DNA of 64,000 bases from Legionella_C sp963803545 (GTDB lineage: Bacteria; Pseudomonadota; Gammaproteobacteria; Legionellales; Legionellaceae), in contig CAWDMX010000004.1 of NCBI GenBank assembly GCA_963803545.1, positions 806,001 to 870,000 of the forward strand, in the 5' to 3' direction. Below are positions 1 to 9,209 of the stretch, one piece after another; within the stretch, counting starts at the first letter, position 1; each line of letters begins with the position of its first letter. The notes under the pieces are model-generated. The model was given only the letters and a program-made list of their open reading frames with translations, did not search any database and had not been told where the DNA came from. A program made the translations under genes and the position numbers.

Positions 1-477
1 ATTCATGAACGCAAACCCTTGCAACAGCAGTTTAAACAAGACGTACAAAAACATGTGAAAGATATCGCAGAAAAATACATTATCGCTAATGAAACGACCG
101 ATGGCGCGGTAATGTTTATACCTGCAGAAGCAATATTTTCTGAAATTCACGCCAATTACCCGGAAGTAATTGCCTTAGCCCAGCGATTAAAAGTGTGGCT
201 TGTATCCCCAAGTACTTTAATGGCCGTATTAACTACTGCACGCGCGGTTCTCAAGGATGACGCAACGCGCGCGCAAGTGCATATTATACAAAAACACCTG
301 CATTTTTTAGCCGAGGATTTTATGCGCTTTGAAAAACGAATGGATAAACTCTCCAAACACATCGATGCAGCGCATCAAGACGTTAGCGATGTTCATATTT
401 CCGCAAAAAAAATAAGCCAACGTTTTCAAAAAATCGAAGCAGTGGACTTATTAATACCCGATGAAATACAAAATTAA
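1..477 (+). CDS. rmuC: RmuC family protein, C-terminal part (5' end outside window)
   Basis: The frame is open from base 1, so this is the C-terminal end of a longer gene. The visible ~158 residues contain the RmuC-type core (KDIAEKYI, then GAVMFIPAEAIFSEI, then LVSPSTLMAVLTTAR) followed by a helical, probably coiled-coil tail with HIDAAHQDVSDVHISAKKISQRFQKIE. RmuC proteins are nuclease-like factors that limit DNA inversions at short repeats; that role is family knowledge. A TTG at 19 could be taken as a start, but in-frame coding continues to the left edge, so it is not the true start. It converges on the minus-strand Cys-rich gene 15 bases further on. Confidence 0.85.
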   Translation: MHERKPLQQQFKQDVQKHVKDIAEKYIIANETTDGAVMFIPAEAIFSEIHANYPEVIALAQRLKVWLVSPSTLMAVLTTARAVLKDDATRAQVHIIQKHLHFLAEDFMRFEKRMDKLSKHIDAAHQDVSDVHISAKKISQRFQKIEAVDLLIPDEIQN

Positions 478-491
478 AACCCGACAATTTT

Positions 492-866
492 TTACCAACT
501 TGATCGATGTTCTTGTTGGCGAAGTTCTTGTGAGCAAACGACAGAAACTGCGCCGTTATTACAAATAACAACATTTCCACCATCGTCTGTATCTAAAACA
601 CCACCCTGCCATAAGCAGCAGCCTTCAAGATGGGTTAAGTCCATCACCGCATGACGGTCGCAATAGCATGAGGAATAAAACCCGTTGTTGCACACCAATC
701 GACCAGCAGAACTGTCGCAGTAACTAACGCCACCCATACTGCCACAACAGGTATCGCAAACAGGCTGGCAATCTTTTTCTTGGTTGCCACCGCCGCAACG
801 GCCGGCCAAACAAACCACCGAGAAGGTAATTAGCAAAATAAATAAAGTTTTACTTAGAAATTTCAT
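492..866 (-). CDS. secreted cysteine-rich protein with two internal repeats
   Basis: The 124-residue product begins with a typical signal peptide (MKFLSKTLFILLITFSVVCLAG), so the mature protein should be periplasmic or secreted. The mature part is rich in Cys and contains the same pattern twice: CC-xxx-GGV, then an acidic/Gly stretch, then (L/I)-(V/x)-C-N-N-G-xxxS-xx-C, about residues 40-67 and 83-110. The spaced Cys pairs suggest disulfide-stabilised repeats. I do not recognise a named family. It sits alone between rmuC and the O-antigen ligase gene on the same strand as the latter, with a 41-base gap. Confidence 0.75.
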   Translation of the reverse strand: MKFLSKTLFILLITFSVVCLAGRCGGGNQEKDCQPVCDTCCGSMGGVSYCDSSAGRLVCNNGFYSSCYCDRHAVMDLTHLEGCCLWQGGVLDTDDGGNVVICNNGAVSVVCSQELRQQEHRSSW

Positions 867-907
867 AGGTAGTCCTATACGATTTTTTTTAAGAATATCA
901 TACTAAA

Positions 908-2107
908 TTACAACGACCTACCTCTTTTGATGTCAAGGGTTTCACCCATACTTAAGGCCATAAACAATAAAAAAAAGTATCCCGATCCGGAGTAAAAAAG
1001 TAATGAATCACTAAAGCATCCTAATAAAAAGGGAAACAGAATTCCAAAGGCGACCACTTTCATCTCTGCCAAATTTAAACACGCTATTAATAAGCTTCCA
1101 AAGAAAAGTGCAAAAAGTGCAAACCCGAGTATTCCAAATTCCGATAATATAAGCCAATACTGGCTGTGGGGTTCCCATAATCGACGCGACCAAGTTGGCA
1201 CCGGTTTTTCATTTCTATAAAAAGTAGTAAAACCTGCAGTACCACTACCAACTATAGGATGGCGTTTAAAAATATTTTTGGCGAATTCATGAAATTGTAA
1301 ACGATAGCCGATGGATGTATTTTTATCCCCATGAACTTGAGCGTAACTGTTGAGCTCTTTATAAACCGTGTTAATACGCGCCTGCATTACATCGATACAT
1401 AGATAGGACAATCCAAACAATGCAAATATTGCGAGTAATGCCGAAAGAAGTTGGCGAATATTTAATAATTGAATCGCTAATAAAACCAAAAGAAAACTGT
1501 ATAAAACATAGCCGGTTCGGCCAATATTAACCGCTAAAATATAATACGTTAAAACTAAAATGGCAAAAAAATAAAATAACTTTTGCCATTTTTTTGGCGC
1601 TTCTAACAATTGCCAAATAGCTAAATAGCTTGCGTAGGCCGCCATAAAACCGGTCATTATATAGTTACGGAAAAGACTTTTTGCATCCACATCCCAAAAC
1701 TCCAGAAAACCATAAGATTTTATTATTGAGAGTAAGCCGATTAAAGTCATCGCGGCAATAAAAGCGCGGATACCATTTATGCGCGCAAACCGAACACTAA
1801 ACCCCGCGGCAAGAATTGGTAAGTACAAAATCTTGCTGTATTTTTCAACAACAAAGAACGTGTCGCGCGACGACGCTGAAGTCCAAATGCAGGCGACCAA
1901 AGCAAACGACACCATAGCCATTCCAAAATACGCCCAATTTTGCCTTATTGCGCATCTTAACGCAGGCCAGTAATGACTGTTGCAAACAATCATTACTAAT
2001 GAAAATATCACCCCGACACTTTTCCCACTGGAGCTGATGGGCAATAAAAATAGAGTGGCCATCAGAAAATACGGCGTCAAGTCTAAAATGGTGGCATTCT
2101 TTTTCAT
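908..2107 (-). CDS. O-antigen ligase/polymerase family membrane protein
   Basis: The product has 399 residues and about 10-12 hydrophobic segments with a large soluble loop near residues 240-310, the layout of WaaL/Wzy family proteins. The loop has RLQFHEFAKNIFKRHPIVGSG and PHSQYWLILSEFGILGF, resembling the conserved H-x-x-(Y/x)-L-x-x-x-x-E-x-G-(I/L)-x-G element of the family. The expected job is joining O-antigen or similar glycans to lipid A-core at the periplasmic face of the inner membrane. Its start directly follows the stop of the glycosyltransferase gene, so the two are probably co-transcribed and act on the same surface glycan. Confidence 0.8.
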   Translation of the reverse strand: MKKNATILDLTPYFLMATLFLLPISSSGKSVGVIFSLVMIVCNSHYWPALRCAIRQNWAYFGMAMVSFALVACIWTSASSRDTFFVVEKYSKILYLPILAAGFSVRFARINGIRAFIAAMTLIGLLSIIKSYGFLEFWDVDAKSLFRNYIMTGFMAAYASYLAIWQLLEAPKKWQKLFYFFAILVLTYYILAVNIGRTGYVLYSFLLVLLAIQLLNIRQLLSALLAIFALFGLSYLCIDVMQARINTVYKELNSYAQVHGDKNTSIGYRLQFHEFAKNIFKRHPIVGSGTAGFTTFYRNEKPVPTWSRRLWEPHSQYWLILSEFGILGFALFALFFGSLLIACLNLAEMKVVAFGILFPFLLGCFSDSLLFYSGSGYFFLLFMALSMGETLDIKRGRSL

Positions 2108-2881
2108 TTAGTTCTCATTGTTAGTGTTTGTATAAAGGGTTTGATTATTGGGGTAAATCTGTTTTAATCCTCGATAAAATGCCCCTTGAGCATTATACGC
2201 AGCCATGATAAACCCCATTTTTCCATCTAAAAATCCTTTTTGCAGTATGTAGCAACGAAAAAACATCCACGAGGTATTGATTAGCACTCGAGAAAAACTA
2301 ATTGTTTTTTTTTCACTTAACCGAATTTGAGCACTGTACGAAGAATATTTGTTTAATTTATACAGTGCGTGATGCAAGTCAGCAAAAGAATTGTGCAGCA
2401 AAGGGTGGATAATTTTTTTTACACGAAAGTTGCTTGGCAACATAATTTTTTCATGAACGATATCAGTACTGTAATGCGAATTAGCCCTTTTAAAAAGACG
2501 TATATGCCGTTTTGGACTTGAGCAATAACGCAGTGGGTTATTATTAAAACTCATGCAAATTGGAATGCGGAAAGCATCGGCTTCATCGTTTTTTATTGCG
2601 TCCAAAATTGCTAGTTTGAGATCTTGCCCAACAATCTCATCGGCATCGATATTCAAAACCCATGGTTGAGAGGCGTAAGCCAGAGCACGCTGCTTTTGAA
2701 CTCCATACCCAAGCCATTCGGTGTTGGTATAAACCTGAGTAGTGTATGTTTTAGCAATTGAAACGGTATTATCCGTACTTCCAGAATCAAGAACTATAAT
2801 TTCATCGGCCCACTTGACAGACTCTAAGGACTGTCCGATATTGGCTTGTTCATTTTTAGTAATAACGATCACTGAAAGCAT
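2108..2881 (-). CDS. family 2 glycosyltransferase (LPS core type, WaaE/KdtX-like)
   Basis: The N-terminus MLSVIVITKNEQANIGQSLESV and the DSGSTDNTVSIAK and NIDADE (DxD) motifs are those of GT-A fold family 2 transferases. The 257-residue size and the following sequence (AILDAIKNDEADAFRIP, then KRHIRLFKR) match the WaaE/KdtX group that adds sugars to the lipopolysaccharide inner core. I chose the ATG at 2881 because the family motif starts right there; an upstream ATG at 2935 would add 18 residues without similarity. The gene lies between clpA and the O-antigen ligase gene on the same strand. Confidence 0.85.
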   Translation of the reverse strand: MLSVIVITKNEQANIGQSLESVKWADEIIVLDSGSTDNTVSIAKTYTTQVYTNTEWLGYGVQKQRALAYASQPWVLNIDADEIVGQDLKLAILDAIKNDEADAFRIPICMSFNNNPLRYCSSPKRHIRLFKRANSHYSTDIVHEKIMLPSNFRVKKIIHPLLHNSFADLHHALYKLNKYSSYSAQIRLSEKKTISFSRVLINTSWMFFRCYILQKGFLDGKMGFIMAAYNAQGAFYRGLKQIYPNNQTLYTNTNNEN

Positions 2882-2938
2882 ATCTGTCCCCGGTAAAAAA
2901 CCTAGGTATTTTACCAGAGACTCCGATAACAACAAATA

Positions 2939-5200
2939 CTAAAAAACGCCCTCGCGGTGATCGTGACTGTCGAAATACAAGTTCCCATCTACAACGTTGA
3001 TAATCACATGCCCACCTTTAGTAAGTTTACCAAACAGCAACTCTTCGGCTAGAGGTTTTTTAATTTGCTCCTGGATTAAGCGCGCCATAGGCCGTGCTCC
3101 CATAATGCGATCGTATCCATGCTCAACCAGCCATTGACGAGCAGGCGCATCCACTTTGAACGTAACGCCCTTACTTAACAGCTGCTCTTCCAATTCCATA
3201 ATGAATTTATCAACAACCAAACCAATAGTCAGTACGTCTAACGATGCAAAGTTAATTATTGCATCCAATCGGTTTCTAAACTCCGGGCTGAATTGTTTTT
3301 TTATAACCTCTAAACCGTCTGAACTGTTGTCTTGTTTTGCAAACCCTATGGAGTTGCGTACAATTTGAGTCGCGCCTGCGTTGCTGGTCATGACGACAAT
3401 GACGTGTCGAAAATCCGCTTGTCGACCATTGGTATCGGTTAAAACACCGTGATCCATAATTTGCAGCAACAAATTGAACACATCCGGATGCGCTTTTTCA
3501 ATCTCATCCAACAAAAGTACTGAATGGGGGTTTTTGGTAATCGCTTCGGTTAACAAGCCTCCTTGATCAAAGCCCACGTACCCTGGGGGGGCTCCTATCA
3601 AACGAGAAACCGTATGTTTTTCCATGTATTCGGACATATCAAAGCGCAGCAGCTCAATACCCAAAACATTGGCAAGTTGACGGGTGACCTCCGTTTTTCC
3701 CACACCTGTTGGACCTGCAAACAAGAAACATCCCACAGGTTTTTCAGGTTCACGAAGACCTGAGCGCGCAAGTTTAATAGCTGAAGATAAAGCCGTAATA
3801 GCATCGTCCTGCCCATAAACTAACAATTTTAGATCACGTTCTAAATTGCGTAAGGTATCCTTATCGTGTGCGGAGACCTTTTTAACCGGTATCCGAGCAA
3901 TTTTTGCAACCACATTTTCAATCTCAGTAACCGATATTATTTTACGACGTTTGTTCGCGGTTAATAAATTTTGATAAGCACCGGCTTCATCAACCACATC
4001 AATGGCTTTATCCGGTAAAAAGCGATCGTTAATATATTTAGCGGATAACTCCGCCGCAGCTTTAAGTGATGCTAATGAAAACTTGACCGTGTGATGCTCT
4101 TCCAACCGGCTTTTTAAGCCCTTTAAAATTTCAAAGGTCTCATCAATGGTAGGCTCTACAATATCAATTTTTTGAAAACGACGAGCAAGCGCGTGATCCT
4201 TTTCAAAAATACCACGGTATTCTTGATAAGTTGTAGATCCAATACACTTCAGCTCACCATTGGCTAAAAGAGGCTTAATTAAATTAGAGGCGTCCATAAC
4301 TCCGCCTGAGGCCGCTCCAGCGCCAATGATGGTATGAATTTCATCAATGAATAAGACGCCATTGTCTTGCTTGCCCAGTTGATTAAGTACAGCTTTCAAA
4401 CGTTTTTCAAAATCACCACGGTATTTTGTTCCTGCGAGCAAGGCTCCTAAATCAAGAGCGTAAACCACGCATGTAGTAATAGCTTCTGGAACTTCACCAT
4501 CAACTATTCGCTTAGCAAGCCCTTCTGCTATCGCCGTTTTACCAACACCGGCCTCCCCTACAAGTAGCGGATTATTTTTTCGCCGACGACACAGCACTTG
4601 AATGGTTCGTTGCACCTCTTCGTGCCTACCAATAAGCGGGTCTATTTTACCCAAGCGAGCACGACGGTTTAGATTCAAGCAATAGCTTTCAAGAGGAGAG
4701 TCCATACCATCCGCATTGCCCTCTTCATCCTGAGAGATGTTTTGATTTTCATTATTTTCGTTGTGGTATTTAGAAACACCGTGTGAAATATAATTAATCA
4801 CATCCAAGCGCGTGATATTTTCACGACGAAGAAAATATACGGCTTGACTTTCTTGTTCACTAAAAATTGCCGCAAGGACATTCGCGCCTGTTACCTCGGT
4901 TTTACCAGCGGATTGCACGTGGAAAACTGCACGCTGTAAAACGCGCTGAAACCCTAACGTAGGTTGTGTTTCTCGTTCAAATTCATGATCGGGTATTCGT
5001 GGCGTTGTCTCATCAATAAATTCAATCAAATCTTGACGTAAAGCATCAATGTTTGCATCGCAGGCTTGCAGAACATTTCCGGCTGCAGGATTGTCCAATA
5101 AGGACAGCAATAAATGCTCAATTGTCATAAATTCGTGATGTTTTTCCTTAGCATCTTTAAAAGCAAGATTTAAGGTGAATTCAAGTTCTTTGTTTAACAT
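2939..5200 (-). CDS. clpA: ATP-dependent Clp protease ATP-binding subunit ClpA
   Basis: This is a 753-residue AAA+ unfoldase that feeds substrates to ClpP. It has the N-domain (LNKELEFTLNLAFKDAKEKHHEF), a first ATPase domain with Walker A GEAGVGKTAIAEG and Walker B VLFIDEIH, and a second with GPTGVGKTEV and VLLLDEIEKAHPDV. The ClpP-docking IGF tripeptide is present in RNSIGFAKQ. The size fits ClpA (about 750) and not ClpB, because the long middle domain is absent. The start MLNKEL at 5200 matches family N-termini; an upstream start at 5218 adds only six residues. clpS lies 28 bases upstream on the same strand, the usual adaptor-unfoldase pair. Confidence 0.97.
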   Translation of the reverse strand: MLNKELEFTLNLAFKDAKEKHHEFMTIEHLLLSLLDNPAAGNVLQACDANIDALRQDLIEFIDETTPRIPDHEFERETQPTLGFQRVLQRAVFHVQSAGKTEVTGANVLAAIFSEQESQAVYFLRRENITRLDVINYISHGVSKYHNENNENQNISQDEEGNADGMDSPLESYCLNLNRRARLGKIDPLIGRHEEVQRTIQVLCRRRKNNPLLVGEAGVGKTAIAEGLAKRIVDGEVPEAITTCVVYALDLGALLAGTKYRGDFEKRLKAVLNQLGKQDNGVLFIDEIHTIIGAGAASGGVMDASNLIKPLLANGELKCIGSTTYQEYRGIFEKDHALARRFQKIDIVEPTIDETFEILKGLKSRLEEHHTVKFSLASLKAAAELSAKYINDRFLPDKAIDVVDEAGAYQNLLTANKRRKIISVTEIENVVAKIARIPVKKVSAHDKDTLRNLERDLKLLVYGQDDAITALSSAIKLARSGLREPEKPVGCFLFAGPTGVGKTEVTRQLANVLGIELLRFDMSEYMEKHTVSRLIGAPPGYVGFDQGGLLTEAITKNPHSVLLLDEIEKAHPDVFNLLLQIMDHGVLTDTNGRQADFRHVIVVMTSNAGATQIVRNSIGFAKQDNSSDGLEVIKKQFSPEFRNRLDAIINFASLDVLTIGLVVDKFIMELEEQLLSKGVTFKVDAPARQWLVEHGYDRIMGARPMARLIQEQIKKPLAEELLFGKLTKGGHVIINVVDGNLYFDSHDHREGVF

Positions 5201-5228
5201 AATCGCTGCTCCCCTCACCTACTTGCAA

Positions 5229-5543
5229 TTATTCCGGCTCCATTGCACACAACAATGGATATTCGTTAAGCTTTGCAAAGTCGTTTACTAGTACAACTTT
5301 GGTTTCTGCAACATCCTTGCTAAAAACTCCGCACACCGCTTTTCCTAAAACGTGCACCTGCAACATAACCGTAGTTGCTGCTTGTGTATCCAAACCAAAA
5401 AATCTCCGCAGCACCGTCACGACAAAATCCATCGGAGTATAATCATCGTTTAAAAGCAAGACCTTATACTTTCTAGGAACCTGCAGTTGGGGAAGGCTTT
5501 TTGCCTCAACTGTTTTAATTATTTTAAGATCCTGGCCAAGCAT
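5229..5543 (-). CDS. clpS: ClpA adaptor protein ClpS (N-end rule)
   Basis: The 104-residue product has the ClpS core: KVLLLNDDYTPMDFVVTVLRRFF, followed by MLQVHVLGKAVCGVFSKDVAETK. The NDD-Y-TPM-F segment and the H in VHVLG form the pocket that recognises bulky hydrophobic N-terminal residues in this family. ClpS delivers such substrates to ClpA and blocks others. It is directly upstream of clpA in the same direction, which supports co-expression. Confidence 0.96.
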   Translation of the reverse strand: MLGQDLKIIKTVEAKSLPQLQVPRKYKVLLLNDDYTPMDFVVTVLRRFFGLDTQAATTVMLQVHVLGKAVCGVFSKDVAETKVVLVNDFAKLNEYPLLCAMEPE

Positions 5544-5637
5544 TTTTTTAAAACCTTATATTAATTTTATAGACTTACCTGATGGTTTTGGCCAGTAAAA
5601 ACAGAATTATATTTAAGAAAACCAGGATTATGCTGTA

Positions 5638-5667
5638 CTGAGCAGCACACTGTTTTCTGCTGCTCAG
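5638..5667 (-). terminator. strong hairpin downstream of icd
   Basis: CTGAGCAGCA (5638-5647) and TGCTGCTCAG (5658-5667) form a perfect 10-bp stem with a 10-base loop. It lies 11 bases beyond the icd stop and upstream of clpS, both on the minus strand. There is no long T run after it, so it may be a terminator needing a factor, or an RNA-stabilising 3' hairpin that separates icd from clpSA. Confidence 0.5.
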
Positions 5668-5678
5668 ATTGTAGAAAT

Positions 5679-6935
5679 CTACATATGAGAAATCATTGCG
5701 TCTGCAAATTCAGAACTCGACAAACAGGTTGCATTTTGCATCATTCGCTCAAAGTCGTAGGTAACCGTTTTAGCCTCAATCGTTGCGGCCATTGCAGCAA
5801 TGATTAAATCAGCCGCCTCAACCCAACCTAAATGACGCAACATCATCTCAGCAGAAAGAATCAGTGAGCCTGGATTTACCTTATTGAGTCCGGCATAACG
5901 AGGAGCTGTGCCGTGGGTTGCTTCAAAAACAGCAACTTTATCACCAATATTTGCCCCGGGTGCGATACCTATACCCCCAACTTGAGCGGCTAAGGCATCC
6001 GAAATATAGTCTCCATTTAGGTTCAATGTGGCGATTACACTGTAATCTTCTGGGCGCAATAAAATTTGCTGCAAGAAGGCATCGGCTATTACATCCTTAA
6101 TAATAATCGTAGTGCCGGTTTTTGGATTTTTAAAGTGCATCCAAGGGCCCTCTTCAAGTAAGGTTGCGCCAAATTCTTCCGATGCAACTTGATATCCCCA
6201 GTCTTTAAAAGCTCCTTCGGTAAACTTCATAATATTACCTTTATGAACCAGGGTTACCGAATCACGATCGTTGTCTATTGCGTATTGAATTGCAGCACTC
6301 ACCAAACGCTCGGTACCTTGCTTGGAAACAGGTTTTATACCAATACCACAATTTTCTGTAAAACGAATTTTCTTAACATTCATCTCATTTTGCAAAAAAT
6401 CAATAACTTTTTTAGCGTCACTCGAATTAGCTTGCCATTCTATACCTGCGTAAATATCTTCAGAATTTTCACGGAAAATAACCATATTAGTTTTTTCAGG
6501 CTCTCTAACTGGACTGGGCGTGCCGGTAAAATATCGGATGGGACGAAGGCAGGTGTATAAATCCAACTCTTGTCGAATTGCAACATTTAAAGAACGAATA
6601 CCGCCGCCCACAGGTGTTGTTAAAGGACCTTTAATGGATACAACATACTGACGCATAGCGTCCAAAGTTTCACGCGGCAACCACTCATTTTCACCATAAA
6701 CCTGAGTCGCTTTTTCACCTGCAAAAATTTCCATCCAAACAATTTTACGCGTATTGTTATAAGCTTTTTGAACTGCGGCATCAACAACTTTGCGCATAGG
6801 TGGAGTAACATCAACACCAATCCCATCCCCTTCAACGAATGGAATAATTGGGAAATTTGGTACCTGCAAGGACAAATCATTATTCATTACAATAGCGTTC
6901 CCTTCTGCAGGGACTTGAATATGTTTAAAAGTCAT
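5679..6935 (-). CDS. icd: NADP-type isocitrate dehydrogenase
   Basis: The 418-residue product is a decarboxylating isocitrate dehydrogenase of the TCA cycle (isocitrate to 2-oxoglutarate). Visible family motifs include IPFVEGDGIGVDVTPPM, the substrate-binding SLNVAIRQELDLYTCLRP, NMVIFRENSEDIYAGIEW, and the dinucleotide-binding region IGDKVAVFEATHGTAP. The Ser of RSLNVAIR corresponds to the site controlled by IDH kinase in enterics. I chose the ATG at 6935 because AGGAAC lies just upstream and the sequence before it (a possible start at 7031) has no family similarity. It is divergent from rluE. Confidence 0.95.
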   Translation of the reverse strand: MTFKHIQVPAEGNAIVMNNDLSLQVPNFPIIPFVEGDGIGVDVTPPMRKVVDAAVQKAYNNTRKIVWMEIFAGEKATQVYGENEWLPRETLDAMRQYVVSIKGPLTTPVGGGIRSLNVAIRQELDLYTCLRPIRYFTGTPSPVREPEKTNMVIFRENSEDIYAGIEWQANSSDAKKVIDFLQNEMNVKKIRFTENCGIGIKPVSKQGTERLVSAAIQYAIDNDRDSVTLVHKGNIMKFTEGAFKDWGYQVASEEFGATLLEEGPWMHFKNPKTGTTIIIKDVIADAFLQQILLRPEDYSVIATLNLNGDYISDALAAQVGGIGIAPGANIGDKVAVFEATHGTAPRYAGLNKVNPGSLILSAEMMLRHLGWVEAADLIIAAMAATIEAKTVTYDFERMMQNATCLSSSEFADAMISHM

Positions 6936-7266
6936 AATGTTCCTAAACTTAAAATGGTCTCGTATTATAACATGCTCCACCCAGGCGGTGAACGACAATT
7001 TTTGTAATTTGTTCCTCAAGTAACAGTACACGATTGATTCTTCTATTTTAAGAAATATTTTACAACAGTTTGTCCGAACTTTTTATATTTCAATACCTTA
7101 AACATTGCTTTCAATAATTATCTGTTAACATTTAATAGCACCGACAAGCTGCTATTAAATGCTGCGGCTTGTTTGCTAGTTTTGTTTTCCTGCAATGCTA
7201 TAATTGGCTTTCAAATAATAGTTATGATGCCCAAACCAACCGGATAAACCTATTTTAGTGAGCCCT
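6936..7266. promoter_or_regulatory. icd/rluE divergent intergenic region with alternative inverted repeats
   Basis: This AT-rich gap separates icd (minus) from rluE (plus). It holds a perfect 11-bp inverted repeat, CATTTAATAGC (7129-7139) and GCTATTAAATG (7151-7161), with an 11-base spacer. A second pair, ACAAGC (7144-7149) and GCTTGT (7167-7172), overlaps it, so on RNA the two stems would exclude each other. It lies about 100-135 bases upstream of the rluE start. It could be an operator or an attenuator-like leader; I see no clear promoter boxes. Confidence 0.35.
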
Positions 7267-7812
7267 ATGTCTTCCTTACTCTTGTTTAATAAACCATACG
7301 ATGTAATTTGCCAGTTCAGTAGTTCAAATAGTACGGAAAGCACCTTAGCAAATTTTATCAAGCGTCCTAATTTTTACCCAGCAGGAAGACTTGATAAAAA
7401 CAGCGAAGGATTATTGCTTTTAACCGATGATGGCAAATTGCAACACCGCTTGAGCCACCCCAACAGCGCGAAAAAAAAATATTATTGGGTTCAAGTTGAG
7501 GGCAGCCCTGTGGCTCATGATTTAAAAAGCATTCAATGCGGATTGGCTATCAAAACGACCCAATATAAACCGGCCTCTATCCGCGTAATCAATCAACCCC
7601 GTATTTGGCCGCGCACCCCCCCCATTCGCGTTCGAAATAATATTCCAACAAGTTGGCTGGAAATAATTTTAACGGAAGGAAAAAATCATCAAATTCGTAA
7701 AATGACGGCAGCAATTGGTTTTCCAACCTTAAGGTTGATTCGTTATCAAATAGCACAGTGGCATTTAGAAGATTTACAACCGGGTGAACAACGCCTTTAT
7801 CAACTGCCCTAA
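7267..7812 (+). CDS. rluE: 23S rRNA pseudouridine synthase RluE
   Basis: This 181-residue enzyme belongs to the RsuA/RluE branch of pseudouridine synthases, which lack an S4 domain in RluE. Motifs are LLLFNKPYDVICQF at the N-terminus, the catalytic Asp in PAGRLDKNSEGLLLLT, and EGKNHQIRKMTAAIGFPTLRLIR. The family member in E. coli modifies U2457 of 23S rRNA. I prefer the ATG at 7267, immediately before the conserved region; a GTG at 7258 is possible. It stands alone, divergent from icd and convergent with mreD. Confidence 0.93.
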   Translation: MSSLLLFNKPYDVICQFSSSNSTESTLANFIKRPNFYPAGRLDKNSEGLLLLTDDGKLQHRLSHPNSAKKKYYWVQVEGSPVAHDLKSIQCGLAIKTTQYKPASIRVINQPRIWPRTPPIRVRNNIPTSWLEIILTEGKNHQIRKMTAAIGFPTLRLIRYQIAQWHLEDLQPGEQRLYQLP

Positions 7813-7821
7813 TCCGCGCAA

Positions 7822-8304
7822 TTAGCGTTGGTAACGCACTTGTGTTAGTAAAAATTCTTGTCCTAGTAACCGTATCCAAGGCCAAATAAGTACGGTTGAA
7901 ATGGTCGACGCCACGCAGTTCATCAAACTTACTGAAAATCCTGCAAAAGCATCCACTAACAGCAAAATTAATTGATAACTTAAAACTAGAAAAGCTAATA
8001 GCGCCAGCTGTTGACTCATACTAAAAAAGTAAAACCGTTTCCATTTATTACTCGCTATCCAGGTAACGAGCGTTAAAGCAAATATATGTTCACCGATTAT
8101 GGAGGATAATAAAATATCCAAGGCTAAACCCATAAAAAAGACTAAGGGTACTGAAAACGAATTTGAAAGATAATATTCCAGATAGATAATAACAATTAAA
8201 ACCCAGGCTGGTCGTAAACCCATTAAAACAGTTGGTAAAGGTATAATTGTTAACAGTAGGGCCATAGTTAACGTGAGTGAAATGCGCCACCTTATACCAT
8301 TCAT
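7822..8304 (-). CDS. mreD: rod shape-determining protein MreD
   Basis: The 160-residue product is an inner-membrane protein with about five hydrophobic segments (LTLTMALLLTIIPLPTVLMG, then VLIVIIYLEYYL, then VPLVFFMGLALDILLSSIIG). The placement immediately downstream of mreC with a 4-base overlap, and the GLALDILL...GEH motif, identify it as MreD. It links the MreB filament to the peptidoglycan elongation machinery in the membrane. Confidence 0.92.
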   Translation of the reverse strand: MNGIRWRISLTLTMALLLTIIPLPTVLMGLRPAWVLIVIIYLEYYLSNSFSVPLVFFMGLALDILLSSIIGEHIFALTLVTWIASNKWKRFYFFSMSQQLALLAFLVLSYQLILLLVDAFAGFSVSLMNCVASTISTVLIWPWIRLLGQEFLLTQVRYQR

Positions 8305-9209
8305 GACATCGCCTCAATAGCGTGTAAGCGCTCGTTTATTTGATAGGTTAATTGCGTTTCATTAGTACCCGGCCAAATCAATAGCACCAGTCGATTTCTA
8401 TTCAATAAAGCGATGGGTCTAACTTCTACTGTAATGAAATCTTCCCCTGGTATATCATGAATAGTTGCAACTTTACCTACTGGATAGCCTTCTGGGTAAA
8501 GCCGTCCTAAACCTGAGGTAACTAACAAGTCATTCAATGCAACATTGGCGGTTCGAGGTACGTTAATAAGAGATAATTGATTTAGGGAGTTACTGCCTAC
8601 TAAAATAGCCCGCTCACCGCTGCGATTATTACGAACAGGAATAGCACTTTTAGCATCTGAAATTAATAAAACCGTACTGGTCATATACCCGACATCAATG
8701 ATTTGACCCATTACACCCTTTGCGTCCAAAACCGGCTGTCCTACGTAAGCTCCGTTTCGTTTACCTTTGTTTAAAATTACTATTTGGCGCGCCATTGACG
8801 TGTCAACAGCAAGTATTTGCGCCGCCATAGAACGGGTTTTAGTTCGAGCAGAGGTGTGCAGAAGCTCTTTAAGTTGAAGATTTTCTTCCTTAATCATCAT
8901 TAGCCGTTGCAACTCCGATTCAAGAACCGTTTGTTGATAGCGTAACTCCATATTTTCGTCAATAAGCGCCGTCTTCGTGCTAACAGCTGACTGCATCCAG
9001 CCAAACACTCGCATTGGATAGTCAACTGTGTATTGAAGTGGCGCTAAAAGCATAGAGAAACTGCTACGGACATTATTCAAATAATGGTAGTGATTATCAC
9101 AAAACATTAAGGCAAGTGCTAAAGTTGAGGCAATAATGTAATGGATGGAATGTTTTTTTCCGCGAGCAAACAACGGCTCGCTTTTATTATTCAGTCGAGA
9201 GGAAATCAC
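8301..9209 (-). CDS. mreC: rod shape-determining protein MreC
   Basis: The 302-residue product has one N-terminal transmembrane segment (YIIASTLALALMF), then a coiled coil at about residues 75-115 (ENMELRYQQTVLESELQRL, EENLQLKELL), then the periplasmic beta domain typical of MreC (ILAVDTSMARQIVILNKG, GVMGQIIDV, AIPVRNNRSGERAILVG). MreC scaffolds the cell-elongation complex. The start overlaps the end of mreB by 23 bases; a later start cannot be excluded, but the extra N-terminal residues look like a normal cytoplasmic tail. Confidence 0.94.
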   Translation of the reverse strand: MISSRLNNKSEPLFARGKKHSIHYIIASTLALALMFCDNHYHYLNNVRSSFSMLLAPLQYTVDYPMRVFGWMQSAVSTKTALIDENMELRYQQTVLESELQRLMMIKEENLQLKELLHTSARTKTRSMAAQILAVDTSMARQIVILNKGKRNGAYVGQPVLDAKGVMGQIIDVGYMTSTVLLISDAKSAIPVRNNRSGERAILVGSNSLNQLSLINVPRTANVALNDLLVTSGLGRLYPEGYPVGKVATIHDIPGEDFITVEVRPIALLNRNRLVLLIWPGTNETQLTYQINERLHAIEAMS

